Source: Mesostigma viride
Lineage: Eukaryota > Streptophyta > Mesostigmatophyceae > Mesostigmatales > Mesostigmataceae
Assembly (NCBI GenBank): GCA_009746045.1
Contig: RPFO01000132.1
Span: 350,517-414,516 of the forward strand
Direction: 5' to 3'
DNA length: 64,000 bases
The notes beneath the pieces were generated by a model. It had not been told where the DNA came from, searched no databases, and saw only the letters and a program-made list of their open reading frames with translations. The stretch's first letter is position 1; each line of letters begins with the position of its first letter. This document shows positions 27,401 through 40,464 of the stretch, piece by piece. Position numbers and translations under genes: made by a program.

Positions 27401-30400
27401 TGACAGTTATCCCCTGTCCACCCATTACCTGACAGTGATCCCCTGTCCACCCATTACCTGACAGTTATCCCCTGTCCACCCATTACCTGACAGTTATCCC
27501 CTGTCCACCCATTACCTGACAGTTATCCCCTGTCCACCCATTACCTGACAGTTATCCCCTGTCCACCCATTACCTGACAGTTATCCCCTGTCCACCCATT
27601 ACCTGACAGTTATCCCCTGTCCACCCATTACCTGACAGTTATCCCCTGTCCACCCATTACCTGACAGTTATCCCCTGTCCACCCATTACCTGACAGTGAT
27701 CCCCTGTCCACCCATTACCTGACAGTTATCCCCTGTCCACCCATTACCTGACAGTGATCCCCTGTCCACCCATTACCTGACAGTGATCCCCTGTCCACCC
27801 ATTACCTGACAGTTATCCCCTGTCCACCCATTACCTGACAGTTATCCCCTGTCCACCCATTACCTGACAGTTATCCCCTGTCCACCCATTACCTGACAGT
27901 TATCCCCTGTCCACCCATTACCTGACAGTTATCCCCTGTCCACCCATTACCTGACAGTTATCCCCTGTCCACCCATTACCTGACAGTGATCCCCTGTCCA
28001 CCCATTACCTGACAGTTATCCCCTGTCCACCCATTACCTGACAGTTATCCCCTGTCCACCCATTACCTGACAGTTATCCCCTGTCCACCCATTACCTGAC
28101 AGTTATCCCCTGTCCACCCATTACCTGACAGTTATCCCCTGTCCACCCATTACCTGACAGTTATCCCCTGTCCACCCATTACCTGACAGTGATCCCCTGT
28201 CCACCCATTACCTGACAGTTATCCCCTGTCCACCCATTACCTGACAGTTATCCCCTGTCCACCCATTACCTGACAGTGATCCCCTGTCCACCCATTACCT
28301 GACAGTTATCCCCTGTCCACCCATTACCTGACAGTTATCCCCTGTCCACCCATTACCTGACAGTTATCCCCTGTCCACCCATTACCTGACAGTGATCCCC
28401 TGTCCACCCATTACCTGACAGTTATCCCCTGTCCACCCATTACCTGACAGTTATCCCCTGTCCACCCATTACCTGACAGTTATCCCCTGTCCACCCATTA
28501 CCTGACAGTTATCCCCTGTCCACCCATTACCTGACAGTTATCCCCTGTCCACCCATTACCTGACAGTTATCCCCTGTCCACCCATTACCTGACAGTTATC
28601 CCCTGTCCACCCATTACCTGACAGTTATCCCCTGTCCACCCATTACCTGACAGTGATCCCCTGTCCACCCATTACCTGACAGTTATCCCCTGTCCACCCA
28701 TTACCTGACAGTGATCCCCTGTCCACCCATTACCTGACAGTTATCCCCTGTCCACCCATTACCTGACAGTTATCCCCTGTCCACCCATTACCTGACAGTG
28801 ATCCCCTGTCCACCCATTACCTGACAGTTATCCCCTGTCCACCCATTACCTGACAGTTATCCCCTGTCCACCCATTACCTGACAGTGATCCCCTGTCCAC
28901 CCATTACCTGACAGTTATCCCCTGTCCACCCATTACCTGACAGTTATCCCCTGTCCACCCATTACCTGACAGTGATCCCCTGTCCACCCATTACCTGACA
29001 GTTATCCCCTGTCCACCCATTACCTGACAGTTATCCCCTGTCCACCCATTACCTGACAGTGATCCCCTGTCCACCCATTACCTGACAGTTATCCCCTGTC
29101 CACCCATTACCTGACAGTTATCCCCTGTCCACCCATTACCTGACAGTGATCCCCTGTCCACCCATTACCTGACAGTTATCCCCTGTCCACCCATTACCTG
29201 ACAGTTATCCCCTGTCCACCCATTACCTGACAGTTATCCCCTGTCCACCCATTACCTGACAGTTATCCCCTGTCCACCCATTACCTGACAGTTATCCCCT
29301 GTCCACCCATTACCTGACAGTTATCCCCTGTCCACCCATTACCTGACAGTGATCCCCTGTCCACCCATTACCTGACAGTTATCCCCTGTCCACCCATTAC
29401 CTGACAGTGATCCCCTGTCCACCCATTACCTGACAGTTATCCCCTGTCCACCCATTACCTGACAGTTATCCCCTGTCCACCCATTACCTGACAGTTATCC
29501 CCTGTCCACCCATTACCTGACAGTTATCCCCTGTCCACCCATTACCTGACAGTGATCCCCTGTCCACCCATTACCTGACAGTTATCCCCTGTCCACCCAT
29601 TACCTGACAGTGATCCCCTGTCCACCCATTACCTGACAGTTATCCCCTGTCCACCCATTACCTGACAGTGATCCCCTGTCCACCCATTACCTGACAGTTA
29701 TCCCCTGTCCACCCATTACCTGACAGTTATCCCCTGTCCACCCATTACCTGACAGTGATCCCCTGTCCACCCATTACCTGACAGTTATCCCCTGTCCACC
29801 CATTACCTGACAGTGATCCCCTGTCCACCCATTACCTGACAGTGATCCCCTGTCCACCCATTACCTGACAGTTATCCCCTGTCCACCCATTACCTGACAG
29901 TGATCCCCTGTCCACCCATTACCTGACAGTTATCCCCTGTCCACCCATTACCTGACAGTTATCCCCTGTCCACCCATTACCTGACAGTTATCCCCTGTCC
30001 ACCCATTACCTGACAGTGATCCCCTGTCCACCCATTACCTGACAGTTATCCCCTGTCCACCCATTACCTGACAGTGATCCCCTGTCCACCCATTACCTGA
30101 CAGTGATCCCCTGTCCACCCATTACCTGACAGTTATCCCCTGTCCACCCATTACCTGACAGTTATCCCCTGTCCACCCATTACCTGACAGTTATCCCCTG
30201 TCCACCCATTACCTGACAGTTATCCCCTGTCCACCCATTACCTGACAGTGATCCCCTGTCCACCCATTACCTGACAGTTATCCCCTGTCCACCCATTACC
30301 TGACAGTGATCCCCTGTCCACCCATTACCTGACAGTTATCCCCTGTCCACCCATTACCTGACAGTTATCCCCTGTCCACCCATTACCTGACAGTTATCCC

Positions 30401-33400
30401 CTGTCCACCCATTACCTGACAGTTATCCCCTGTCCACCCATTACCTGACAGTGATCCCCTGTCCACCCATTACCTGACAGTTATCCCCTGTCCACCCATT
30501 ACCTGACAGTTATCCCCTGTCCACCCATTACCTGACAGTTATCCACCCATTACCTGACAGTGATCCCCTGTCCACCCATTACCTGACAGTTATCCCCTGT
30601 CCACCCATTACCTGACAGTTATCCCCTGTCCACCCATTACCTGACAGTGATCCCCTGTCCACCCATTACCTGACAGTTATCCCCTGTCCACCCATTACCT
30701 GACAGTGATCCCCTGTCCACCCATTACCTGACAGTTATCCCCTGTCCACCCATTACCTGACAGTTATCCCCTGTCCACCCATTACCTGACAGTTATCCCC
30801 TGTCCACCCATTACCTGACAGTTATCCCCTGTCCACCCATTACCTGACAGTGATCCCCTGTCCACCCATTACCTGACAGTTATCCCCTGTCCACCCATTA
30901 CCTGACAGTTATCCCCTGTCCACCCATTACCTGACAGTGATCCCCTGTCCACCCATTACCTGACAGTGATCCCCTGTCCACCCATTACCTGACAGTTATC
31001 CCCTGTCCACCCATTACCTGACAGTGATCCCCTGTCCACCCATTACCTGACAGTTATCCCCTGTCCACCCATTACCTGACAGTGATCCCCTGTCCACCCA
31101 TTACCTGACAGTTATCCCCTGTCCACCCATTACCTGACAGTTATCCCCTGTCCACCCATTACCTGACAGTTATCCCCTGTCCACCCATTACCTGACAGTT
31201 ATCCCCTGTCCACCCATTACCTGACAGTGATCCCCTGTCCACCCATTACCTGACAGTTATCCCCTGTCCACCCATTACCTGACAGTGATCCCCTGTCCAC
31301 CCATTACCTGACAGTTATCCCCTGTCCACCCATTACCTGACAGTTATCCCCTGTCCACCCATTACCTGACAGTGATCCCCTGTCCACCCATTACCTGACA
31401 GTTATCCCCTGTCCACCCATTACCTGACAGTTATCCCCTGTCCACCCATTACCTGACAGTGATCCCCTGTCCACCCATTACCTGACAGTTATCCCCTGTC
31501 CACCCATTACCTGACAGTGATCCCCTGTCCACCCATTACCTGACAGTTATCCCCTGTCCACCCATTACCTGACAGTTATCCCCTGTCCACCCATTACCTG
31601 ACAGTGATCCCCTGTCCACCCATTACCTGACAGTTATCCCCTGTCCACCCATTACCTGACAGTGATCCCCTGTCCACCCATTACCTGACAGTTATCCCCT
31701 GTCCACCCATTACCTGACAGTTATCCCCTGTCCACCCATTACCTGACAGTGATCCCCTGTCCACCCATTACCTGACAGTGATCCCCTGTCCACCCATTAC
31801 CTGACAGTTATCCCCTGTCCACCCATTACCTGACAGTGATCCCCTGTCCACCCATTACCTGACAGTTATCCCCTGTCCACCCATTACCTGACAGTGATCC
31901 CCTGTCCACCCATTACCTGACAGTGATCCCCTGTCCACCCATTACCTGACAGTTATCCCCTGTCCACCCATTACCTGACAGTGATCCCCTGTCCACCCAT
32001 TACCTGACAGTTATCCCCTGTCCACCCATTACCTGACAGTTATCCCCTGTCCACCCATTACCTGACAGTTATCCCCTGTCCACCCATTACCTGACAGTGA
32101 TCCCCTGTCCACCCATTACCTGACAGTTATCCCCTGTCCACCCATTACCTGACAGTGATCCCCTGTCCACCCATTACCTGACAGTGATCCCCTGTCCACC
32201 CATTACCTGACAGTTATCCCCTGTCCACCCATTACCTGACAGTTATCCCCTGTCCACCCATTACCTGACAGTTATCCCCTGTCCACCCATTACCTGACAG
32301 TTATCCCCTGTCCACCCATTACCTGACAGTTATCCCCTGTCCACCCATTACCTGACAGTTATCCCCTGTCCACCCATTACCTGACAGTGATCCCCTGTCC
32401 ACCCATTACCTGACAGTTATCCCCTGTCCACCCATTACCTGACAGTTATCCCCTGTCCACCCATTACCTGACAGTGATCCCCTGTCCACCCATTACCTGA
32501 CAGTTATCCCCTGTCCACCCATTACCTGACAGTTATCCCCTGTCCACCCATTACCTGACAGTTATCCCCTGTCCACCCATTACCTGACAGTTATCCCCTG
32601 TCCACCCATTACCTGACAGTTATCCCCTGTCCACCCATTACCTGACAGTTATCCCCTGTCCACCCATTACCTGACAGTTATCCCCTGTCCACCCATTACC
32701 TGACAGTGATCCCCTGTCCACCCATTACCTGACAGTTATCCCCTGTCCACCCATTACCTGACAGTGATCCCCTGTCCACCCATTACCTGACAGTGATCCC
32801 CTGTCCACCCATTACCTGACAGTTATCCCCTGTCCACCCATTACCTGACAGTTATCCCCTGTCCACCCATTACCTGACAGTTATCCCCTGTCCACCCATT
32901 ACCTGACAGTTATCCCCTGTCCACCCATTACCTGACAGTGATCCACCCATTACCTGACAGTTATCCCCTGTCCACCCATTACCTGACAGTTATCCCCTGT
33001 CCACCCATTACCTGACAGTGATCCCCTGTCCACCCATTACCTGACAGTTATCCCCTGTCCACCCATTACCTGACAGTTATCCCCTGTCCACCCATTACCT
33101 GACAGTTATCCCCTGTCCACCCATTACCTGACAGTTATCCCCTGTCCACCCATTACCTGACAGTTATCCCCTGTCCACCCATTACCTGACAGTGATCCCC
33201 TGTCCACCCATTACCTGACAGTTATCCCCTGTCCACCCATTACCTGACAGTGATCCCCTGTCCACCCATTACCTGACAGTGATCCCCTGTCCACCCATTA
33301 CCTGACAGTTATCCCCTGTCCACCCATTACCTGACAGTTATCCCCTGTCCACCCATTACCTGACAGTTATCCCCTGTCCACCCATTACCTGACAGTTATC

Positions 33401-36374
33401 CCCTGTCCACCCATTACCTGACAGTTATCCCCTGTCCACCCATTACCTGACAGTTATCCCCTGTCCACCCATTACCTGACAGTGATCCCCTGTCCACCCA
33501 TTACCTGACAGTTATCCCCTGTCCACCCATTACCTGACAGTTATCCCCTGTCCACCCATTACCTGACAGTGATCCCCTGTCCACCCATTACCTGACAGTT
33601 ATCCCCTGTCCACCCATTACCTGACAGTTATCCCCTGTCCACCCATTACCTGACAGTGATCCCCTGTCCACCCATTACCTGACAGTGATCCCCTGTCCAC
33701 CCATTACCTGACAGTTATCCCCTGTCCACCCATTACCTGACAGTTATCCCCTGTCCACCCATTACCTGACAGTGATCCCCTGTCCACCCATTACCTGACA
33801 GTGATCCCCTGTCCACCCATTACCTGACAGTTATCCCCTGTCCACCCATTACCTGACAGTGATCCCCTGTCCACCCATTACCTGACAGTTATCCCCTGTC
33901 CACCCATTACCTGACAGTTATCCCCTGTCCACCCATTACCTGACAGTTATCCCCTGTCCACCCATTACCTGACAGTGATCCCCTGTCCACCCATTACCTG
34001 ACAGTTATCCCCTGTCCACCCATTACCTGACAGTTATCCCCTGTCCACCCATTACCTGACAGTGATCCCCTGTCCACCCATTACCTGACAGTTATCCCCT
34101 GTCCACCCATTACCTGACAGTGATCCCCTGTCCACCCATTACCTGACAGTGATCCCCTGTCCACCCATTACCTGACAGTGATCCCCTGTCCACCCATTAC
34201 CTGACAGTGATCCCCTGTCCACCCATTACCTGACAGTTATCCCCTGTCCACCCATTACCTGACAGTTATCCCCTGTCCACCCATTACCTGACAGTGATCC
34301 CCTGTCCACCCATTACCTGACAGTTATCCCCTGTCCACCCATTACCTGACAGTTATCCCCTGTCCACCCATTACCTGACAGTGATCCCCTGTCCACCCAT
34401 TACCTGACAGTGATCCCCTGTCCACCCATTACCTGACAGTTATCCCCTGTCCACCCATTACCTGACAGTGATCCCCTGTCCACCCATTACCTGACAGTGA
34501 TCCCCTGTCCACCCATTACCTGACAGTTATCCCCTGTCCACCCATTACCTGACAGTTATCCCCTGTCCACCCATTACCTGACAGTGATCCCCTGTCCACC
34601 CATTACCTGACAGTGATCCCCTGTCCACCCATTACCTGACAGTTATCCCCTGTCCACCCATTACCTGACAGTTATCCCCTGTCCACCCATTACCTGACAG
34701 TTATCCCCTGTCCACCCATTACCTGACAGTTATCCACCCATTACCTGACAGTGATCCCCTGTCCACCCATTACCTGACAGTGATCCCCTGTCCACCCATT
34801 ACCTGACAGTTATCCCCTGTCCACCCATTACCTGACAGTTATCCCCTGTCCACCCATTACCTGACAGTTATCCCCTGTCCACCCATTACCTGACAGTTAT
34901 CCCCTGTCCACCCATTACCTGACAGTTATCCACCCATTACCTAACAGTTATCCCCTGTCCACCCATTACCTGACAGTTATCCCCTGTCCACCCATTACCT
35001 GACAGTGATCCCCTGTCCACCCATTACCTGACAGTTATCCCCTGTCCACCCATTACCTGACAGTGATCCCCTGTCCACCCATTACCTGACAGTGATCCCC
35101 TGTCCACCCATTACCTGACAGTTATCCCCTGTCCACCCATTACCTGACAGTGATCCCCTGTCCACCCATTACCTGACAGTTATCCCCTGTCCACCCATTA
35201 CCTGACAGTGATCCCCTGTCCACCCATTACCTGACAGTGATCCCCTGTCCACCCATTACCTGACAGTTATCCCCTGTCCACCCATTACCTGACAGTGATC
35301 CCCTGTCCACCCATTACCTGACAGTGATCCCCTGTCCACCCATTACCTGACAGTTATCCCCTGTCCACCCATTACCTGACAGTTATCCCCTGTCCACCCA
35401 TTACCTGACAGTGATCCCCTGTCCACCCATTACCTGACAGTTATCCCCTGTCCACCCATTACCTGACAGTTATCCACCCATTACCTAACAGTTATCCCCT
35501 GTCCACCCATTACCTGACAGTTATCCACCCATTACCTAACAGTTATCCCCTGTCCACCCATTACCTGACAGTGATCCCCTGTCCACCCATTACCTGACAG
35601 TTATCCCCTGTCCACCCATTACCTGACAGTGATCCCCTGTCCACCCATTACCTGACAGTGATCCCCTGTCCACCCATTACCTGACAGTTATCCCCTGTCC
35701 ACCCATTACCTGACAGTTATCCACCCATTACCTAACAGTTATCCCCTGTCCACCCATTACCTGACAGTTATCCACCCATTACCTGACAGTTATCCCCTGT
35801 CCACCCATTACCTGACAGTTATCCCCTGTCCACCCATTACCTGACAGTTATCCCCTGTCCACCCATTACCTGACAGTTATCCCCTGTCCACCCATTACCT
35901 GACAGTGATCCCCTGTCCACCCATTACCTAACAGTTATCCCCTGTCCACCCATTACCTGACAGTTATCCCCTGTCCACCCATTACCTAACAGTTATCCCC
36001 TGTCCACCCATTACCTGACAGTTATCCCCTGTCCACCCATTACCTGACAGTTATCCCCTGTCCACCCATTACCTGACAGTGATCCCCTGTCCACCCATTA
36101 CCTAACAGTTATCCCCTGTCCACCCATTACCTGACAGTTATCCCCTGTCCACCCATTACCTAACAGTTATCCCCTGTCCACCCATTACCTGACAGTTATC
36201 CCCTGTCCACCCATTACCTGACAGTTATCCCCTGTCCACCCATTACCTGACAGTGATCCCCTGTCCACCCATTACCTGACAGTTATCCCCTGTCCACCCA
36301 TTACCTGACAGTTATCCCCTGTCCACCCATTACCTGACAGTGATCCCCTATCCACCCATTACCAAACAGTTATC
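18488..36374. repeat. 18-kb array of a 29-bp unit, about 617 copies
   Basis: The unit is CCACCCATTACCTGACAG followed by TTATCCCCTGT, 29 bp. The commonest variant changes TTATCC to TGATCC, which creates a GATC site. CCTAACAG occurs mainly towards the two ends (18.5-19.3 kb and 34.9-36.2 kb). A 22-bp short unit lacking CCCCTGT turns up repeatedly, for example near 18510, 19080, 24600, 30540, 34730 and 35470. Each full unit can form a GACAG...CTGTC hairpin with a 7-base loop. No gene is seen inside. Whether it lies in an intron of the gene whose exon starts at 36888 cannot be shown from this window. Confidence 0.97.
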
Positions 36375-36887
36375 TTATCTCCATCTACTCCGGCAACATA
36401 CTCTTTCAATACTCCAGCAACAGTGTGAACCGCCGAGATCGCCGACACCAGCAGGTCGTTCTTCACCGACTGCCCTGCCCAACAAGGGCTAGTACGCCTT
36501 ATCCACGCCGTCATCCACGCTGTCATCCACAAGGCCTATCAATTTGGGATGTACGCCGTGCCCAACGACCTTAGGCCCGTTGGGGGGACTAATCACTTTG
36601 TGGGAAATCACACGATGCCTGTGATCCCTCCCGTACGGACCACCGTACAGGACGTCTGGTAACTAACACTGGTAGCACGTACTCCAGGACCATTGACTGC
36701 TGACCGCAGTACCGAGTTCCGCCGGACATCTGGCGCCTCTCACAGGTTCATTGACTGCACCTAGTCGTTTCTAATTACCCCAGGCCTCGGACGTAAATGT
36801 TCCTGGCGCCGAAGATCTATGGTCTAACTTTTATCCTTCCCTTTTCTCAACGCTATCCAAAACTCCGCCTCTTCCCTCGTCCCCCAG
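36375..36887. other. Putative intron sequence upstream of the exon at 36888
   Basis: This is 513 bp of unique sequence ending in a C/T-rich tract and CAG. It contains no tandem repeat and no other exon that I can support. Confidence 0.45.
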
Positions 36888-38202
36888 GACACACAAGGCC
36901 TCTCACTGGATGCCGCGACGGCCCACCTGGCGGCCGTGAAGGCCACCCTGGAGGGCAAGCTGAGGGACAGTGAGGCGAGCGTGGCGAGCTCGCAGGCCGC
37001 CATCGCGCGGTACGTCAGCTAACTGTTGCCCTGTGCAACAGTGTATGTGAACAGCAGGTACTATGTGAACAACAGGTACTGCTACTACTACATAAACAGC
37101 AGGACCATAATGTATGCAAGCAACGGTACGATACGAAACGTGGTAACCTGCCACCTGCCACCGTGTGGCGTGCTACCTGGCGATACACTGTAGCTGGTAC
37201 AGTGTTCCTTAGGCTGCCACCACACCGCGCATTAACTGACGAAGACACTGTAGATGAGTATGTGGAGCAAGTTTGCTCGTGTACATGTCAGGGAAGGTGT
37301 GTTGGACCATGCATCAACAGGGGTTGTGTTGGTTCATCCCCGGCTTGTTTCGGTAGGCTATTTAATGTCATCACCAAAGCATGCTGCCACCAAACCGGGC
37401 TGTCACCAAGCACTCACTGCGGCTGGCGGCTCTCTTCTTCTTTATGTTGGACACCTGCTAATGGTTATAGAGCAGTGCCTTCCCTGCAGAGGGTTCATGG
37501 CTTTATCATTGTTTGGCTTTAGGTACATGTATCCATCCGTGCTGCTACTGGGTAATTGATGCTTTAGTTATTAAGGCCAGGGTTGATAATAACTCCCCAC
37601 AGTCAGAACTTACCAACATGACGGTGGTGTTGACTGACATGACTCTGTTGGGTAATGCTCAGCATATCATGGCCAATCAAGGCATGCTCAGCATATCATG
37701 GCCAATCACGGCATGCTCAGCATATCATGGCCAGTCACGGCATGCTCAGCATATCATGGCCAATCACGGCATGCTCAGCATATCATGGCCAGTCAAGGCA
37801 TGCTCAGCATATCATGGCCAGTCAAGGCATGCTCAGCATATCATGGCCAGTCAAGGCATGCTCAGCATATCATGACCAGTCAAGGCATGCTCAGCATATC
37901 ATGACCAAGGCATGCTCAGCATATCATGACCAAGGCATGCTCAGCATATCATGGCCAATCAAGGCATGCTCAGCATATCATGGCCCATCAAGGTAGCACT
38001 TGCTTTCTTTTGGACTGCCTCAGGATCACGCTTCCGCTGTTCATGGCGCATGGTCACTTGATCGAGCACTTGTGTCCGATGGGCATGTTGCAGGTTCATG
38101 CGGGAGGTGGAGTCCAGATTCGGCGCAGGGGGGGCGCTCGTGGGTCCTCTGGTCGAGTCAGACGCAGGCCCCCCTCAGGGAGAGCAACAGAGGCAGCTGG
38201 AG
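36888..38202 (+). CDS. Two exons of an unrecognised gene, coiled-coil type (partial)
   Basis: Exon a (36888-37009) follows a pyrimidine-rich tract and CCCCCAG, and ends at a GTACGT donor. It reads DTQGLSLDAATAHL... through KLRDSEASVASSQ, with heptad-like A/L spacing typical of a coiled coil. Exon b (38094-38202) follows TGTTGCAG and ends before GTGGGC. It reads FMREVESRFGAGG...QQRQLE. Exon a ends in phase 2 and exon b supplies the third base, so the frame runs on without a stop (77 residues). The intron carries a 29-bp minisatellite. Neighbouring exons were not found on either side. Function unknown. A low-complexity helix of this kind is not diagnostic of any family. Confidence 0.6.
37654..37992. 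repeat. Second 29-bp minisatellite, unrelated sequence, about 12 copies
   Basis: The unit is GGCATGCTCAGCATATCATG plus GCCAGTCAA, 29 bp, with CAA/CGG and AAT/AGT variants. Two units are shortened to about 22 bp near 37900-37940. It sits in the intron between exons 36888-37009 and 38094-38202, ending about 100 bp before the acceptor. Confidence 0.95.
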
Positions 38203-39736
38203 GTGGGCAATTCTTCTGTGTTGGCAGTAGGGGTCGATTATGCCTACTTTCATGGTCTGTAACCCGTGCTGGGGCTGTGGACAGTGCCTTTGCCGGTGCT
38301 TTGCGTTCCTAGCAGGTTAAAAAGGGAAGGTGGACTAGTCAGTAAGTTACAGGCGTGTGGATTAGTGGAAGGTACACTAATTGGTGACTTGACAGCTTGT
38401 AGATCCGTTATCAAAATAGAGGGCATGTGGACTCGTTTATAAACTGACCATGGTGGTGGAGGCACCGAGGAGGGAATTGTGCCTTGCGGGGACTGTGGAG
38501 CGGTGCAGCTAGATGGACCGCGCAGGAAGGTGCAGGCGCCCTCTACGGCCTCACAATGTTGCTTCGTCTGGTCTGACCAAGAGTAGGTGCTGCCTCGGTG
38601 TGTGGGACGCATATTTACAACGTTTTGCGTGGGTGACAGTGCGAGGGCATTAAAGGTCCTTCTGCAACACAATAACTTGACGATGGGTGTCCCTGGCGGC
38701 CGTGGCTCCAGGGATGTGGGGGGCACATTATAGCTTGCCTGCACGCAGATGGCCAATTCAAAAGTTTGATGGTAAATGGTCTGTGAATGCATGGATAGCT
38801 CGGCAGCAAGGATTATCTATAATTAGAGGGTTATCTATAACTAGATGGTGCGATAGGGGCTGGCGTTGCGATCCGGGTTGTTCATAGGGGCTGGCTTGGT
38901 AAACTTTAAATTTGCGCAGCTCGTGGAGATTGATGAGGGGTGGCCAGCATTTAAGTTTGCCGGCATTCGTTGTTCTCTTCGTACCCTTAATGCGAATAGA
39001 GTTCCACTCGCTGATGCAATGCTCCTGGCTTTTCAAAAGAGAGAATATACCTGTGTGGCAAAAGTTTACATGGGCCAGTGTGTTGTGGTGTCCGTTAATG
39101 CTCATGCGTTGGATTTGGTGTCTCTGTGACTACCAGCATCCATGCCGACAGTTGTCACACCAGGAATGACTCTGTCTCACTTAACATAGCTGAGATGGCT
39201 GACAGCTCACCCTTTTCCTCTGCCGTGGCGTTGCGTGCCTTACTGTATGCAGGATTTGGTGGACACACTGGCAGAGATGGAAGCAGCTGCACCTTTGAAC
39301 CCGGCATTGATTAATTAACCCGCCCCCGGCATGATGGTCCCAACCATGGGGTACCAGGATGGTCATTACGGAAGGATCATGTAATGTGCCTGACATATAC
39401 TCTATTATGGAATGGTTTGCCCCGACCATTCATTCATTCATTCATTCATTCGATCATTCGCTCATTCACGTGCCTCCGCTGGGAGAGTCACGGGGTACAA
39501 AGTACAAACTTGTTGAGTAGGTACCTTTCATCCCTGTTTGATGCACAGCAAGCAGGGAGCATGGCCCCCCCACCTTTCGCTCGTTGTCGTAAAAGGCAGG
39601 CCACATTTTCAATAAAACTGCTCACTGGGAGAGTCTAGCAACTACTATGGGTGCGATAAAGCTGTGACATATAGCAATAGCATAGTGGATGTGCACAGTA
39701 AGGCAGCCCCACGGTCCAGTGGCCACAGAGAGGCCT
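38203..39736. other. No supported gene
   Basis: Candidate further exons of the plus-strand gene should lie here or beyond, but I could not identify one with phase-0 continuation and clear borders. A short (CATT)n run occurs at 39428-39450. The plus-strand frame at 38866-39129 is open but has no recognisable feature. Confidence 0.45.
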
Positions 39737-39811
39737 GCTTGGAACGCATTCAGAGGCGCCTGTTTGGGAGAATATGAAGGCCTCTCCCGGAGCCTGAGGA
39801 GTTTTGGGGGC
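39737..39811. repeat. Dispersed repeat, copy 2 (partner at 17339)
   Basis: Diverged copy of the element at 17339-17413, sharing AACGCATTCAGAGGCGCC, TTGGGAGAAT and GTTTTGGGGG in the same order. Confidence 0.75.
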
Positions 39812-40090
39812 ATACCCAGGGTTAAACCACACCCCCCCATTCACCAGCCGGCGGTGGGGGCAACGTCAAAGGCCCTGTTCGATCCTTTGCGAACGAGTGA
39901 TGTGCATGTGGTATGGCACAAGCATGCCTGATGCCGTCCTGCAGAGTGCAGACATATTTTTTCCATGATAGGCATGTATACGTACAGCCTGACGTAGAAA
40001 CATAGTGCAGCAGGTAGCATAGCTAGCATGGGTGCATGGCGCCCGACCAATGCATGCATGTACTTAATGTTCAGAGACAACTTGTATCAA

Positions 40091-40292
40091 TGAGACTACC
40101 AGCGCAGGCCATGCAGAAATTTGGATATTTCTGACCATGGTAGCTCGAGCCTGCCGTCATCTTATCCGTGTTTTTGAGTCGTTCAAGACGTGTCTATATA
40201 GTAAAGGGCTCGAACACGCGGACAAGATAATGGCAGGCTCGAGCTACCATGGTCCGGATTCTCCCGATTTCTGGCCTGCGCTGGTTGTCTCC
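40091..40292. repeat. Long foldback (about 90-bp arms), MITE or hairpin-RNA candidate
   Basis: The left arm from 40091 and the right arm up to 40292 are reverse complements with few mismatches. The best core is a perfect 21-bp arm starting CCATGGTAGCTCGAGCCT (40135-40155), paired with 40232-40252. Outer pairing includes ACCAGCGCAGGCC at 40098. The loop is about 25 nt near 40182-40206. TATATAGTAAAGGGCT occurs in the loop and again, in part, just outside at 40301. No coding region is present. Confidence 0.8.
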
Positions 40293-40464
40293 TTGATATA
40301 TAGTAAAGGGCTTTGTCGCTCAGTTGTCGGCGGAAATCTGCCAGCTCCTTCCTGAGCTTTTGGCTACATATGGCGGCGCCTGACCTCTTGGACCCGGGCG
40401 GCACCTCGCCAGCCCCTACCCTTTCATCACCGCCATTAAATTAAATTAAATTAAATTAAATTAA

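Noticed and set aside
18488-36374. DnaA-box-like TTATCCAC words
   Set aside because: They arise only in the short 22-bp variants of the satellite unit, and bacterial origin logic does not apply to this nuclear DNA.
38866-39129. 87-codon plus-strand frame as a further exon of the coiled-coil gene
   Set aside because: No convincing acceptor or donor and no residue pattern shared with the two supported exons.
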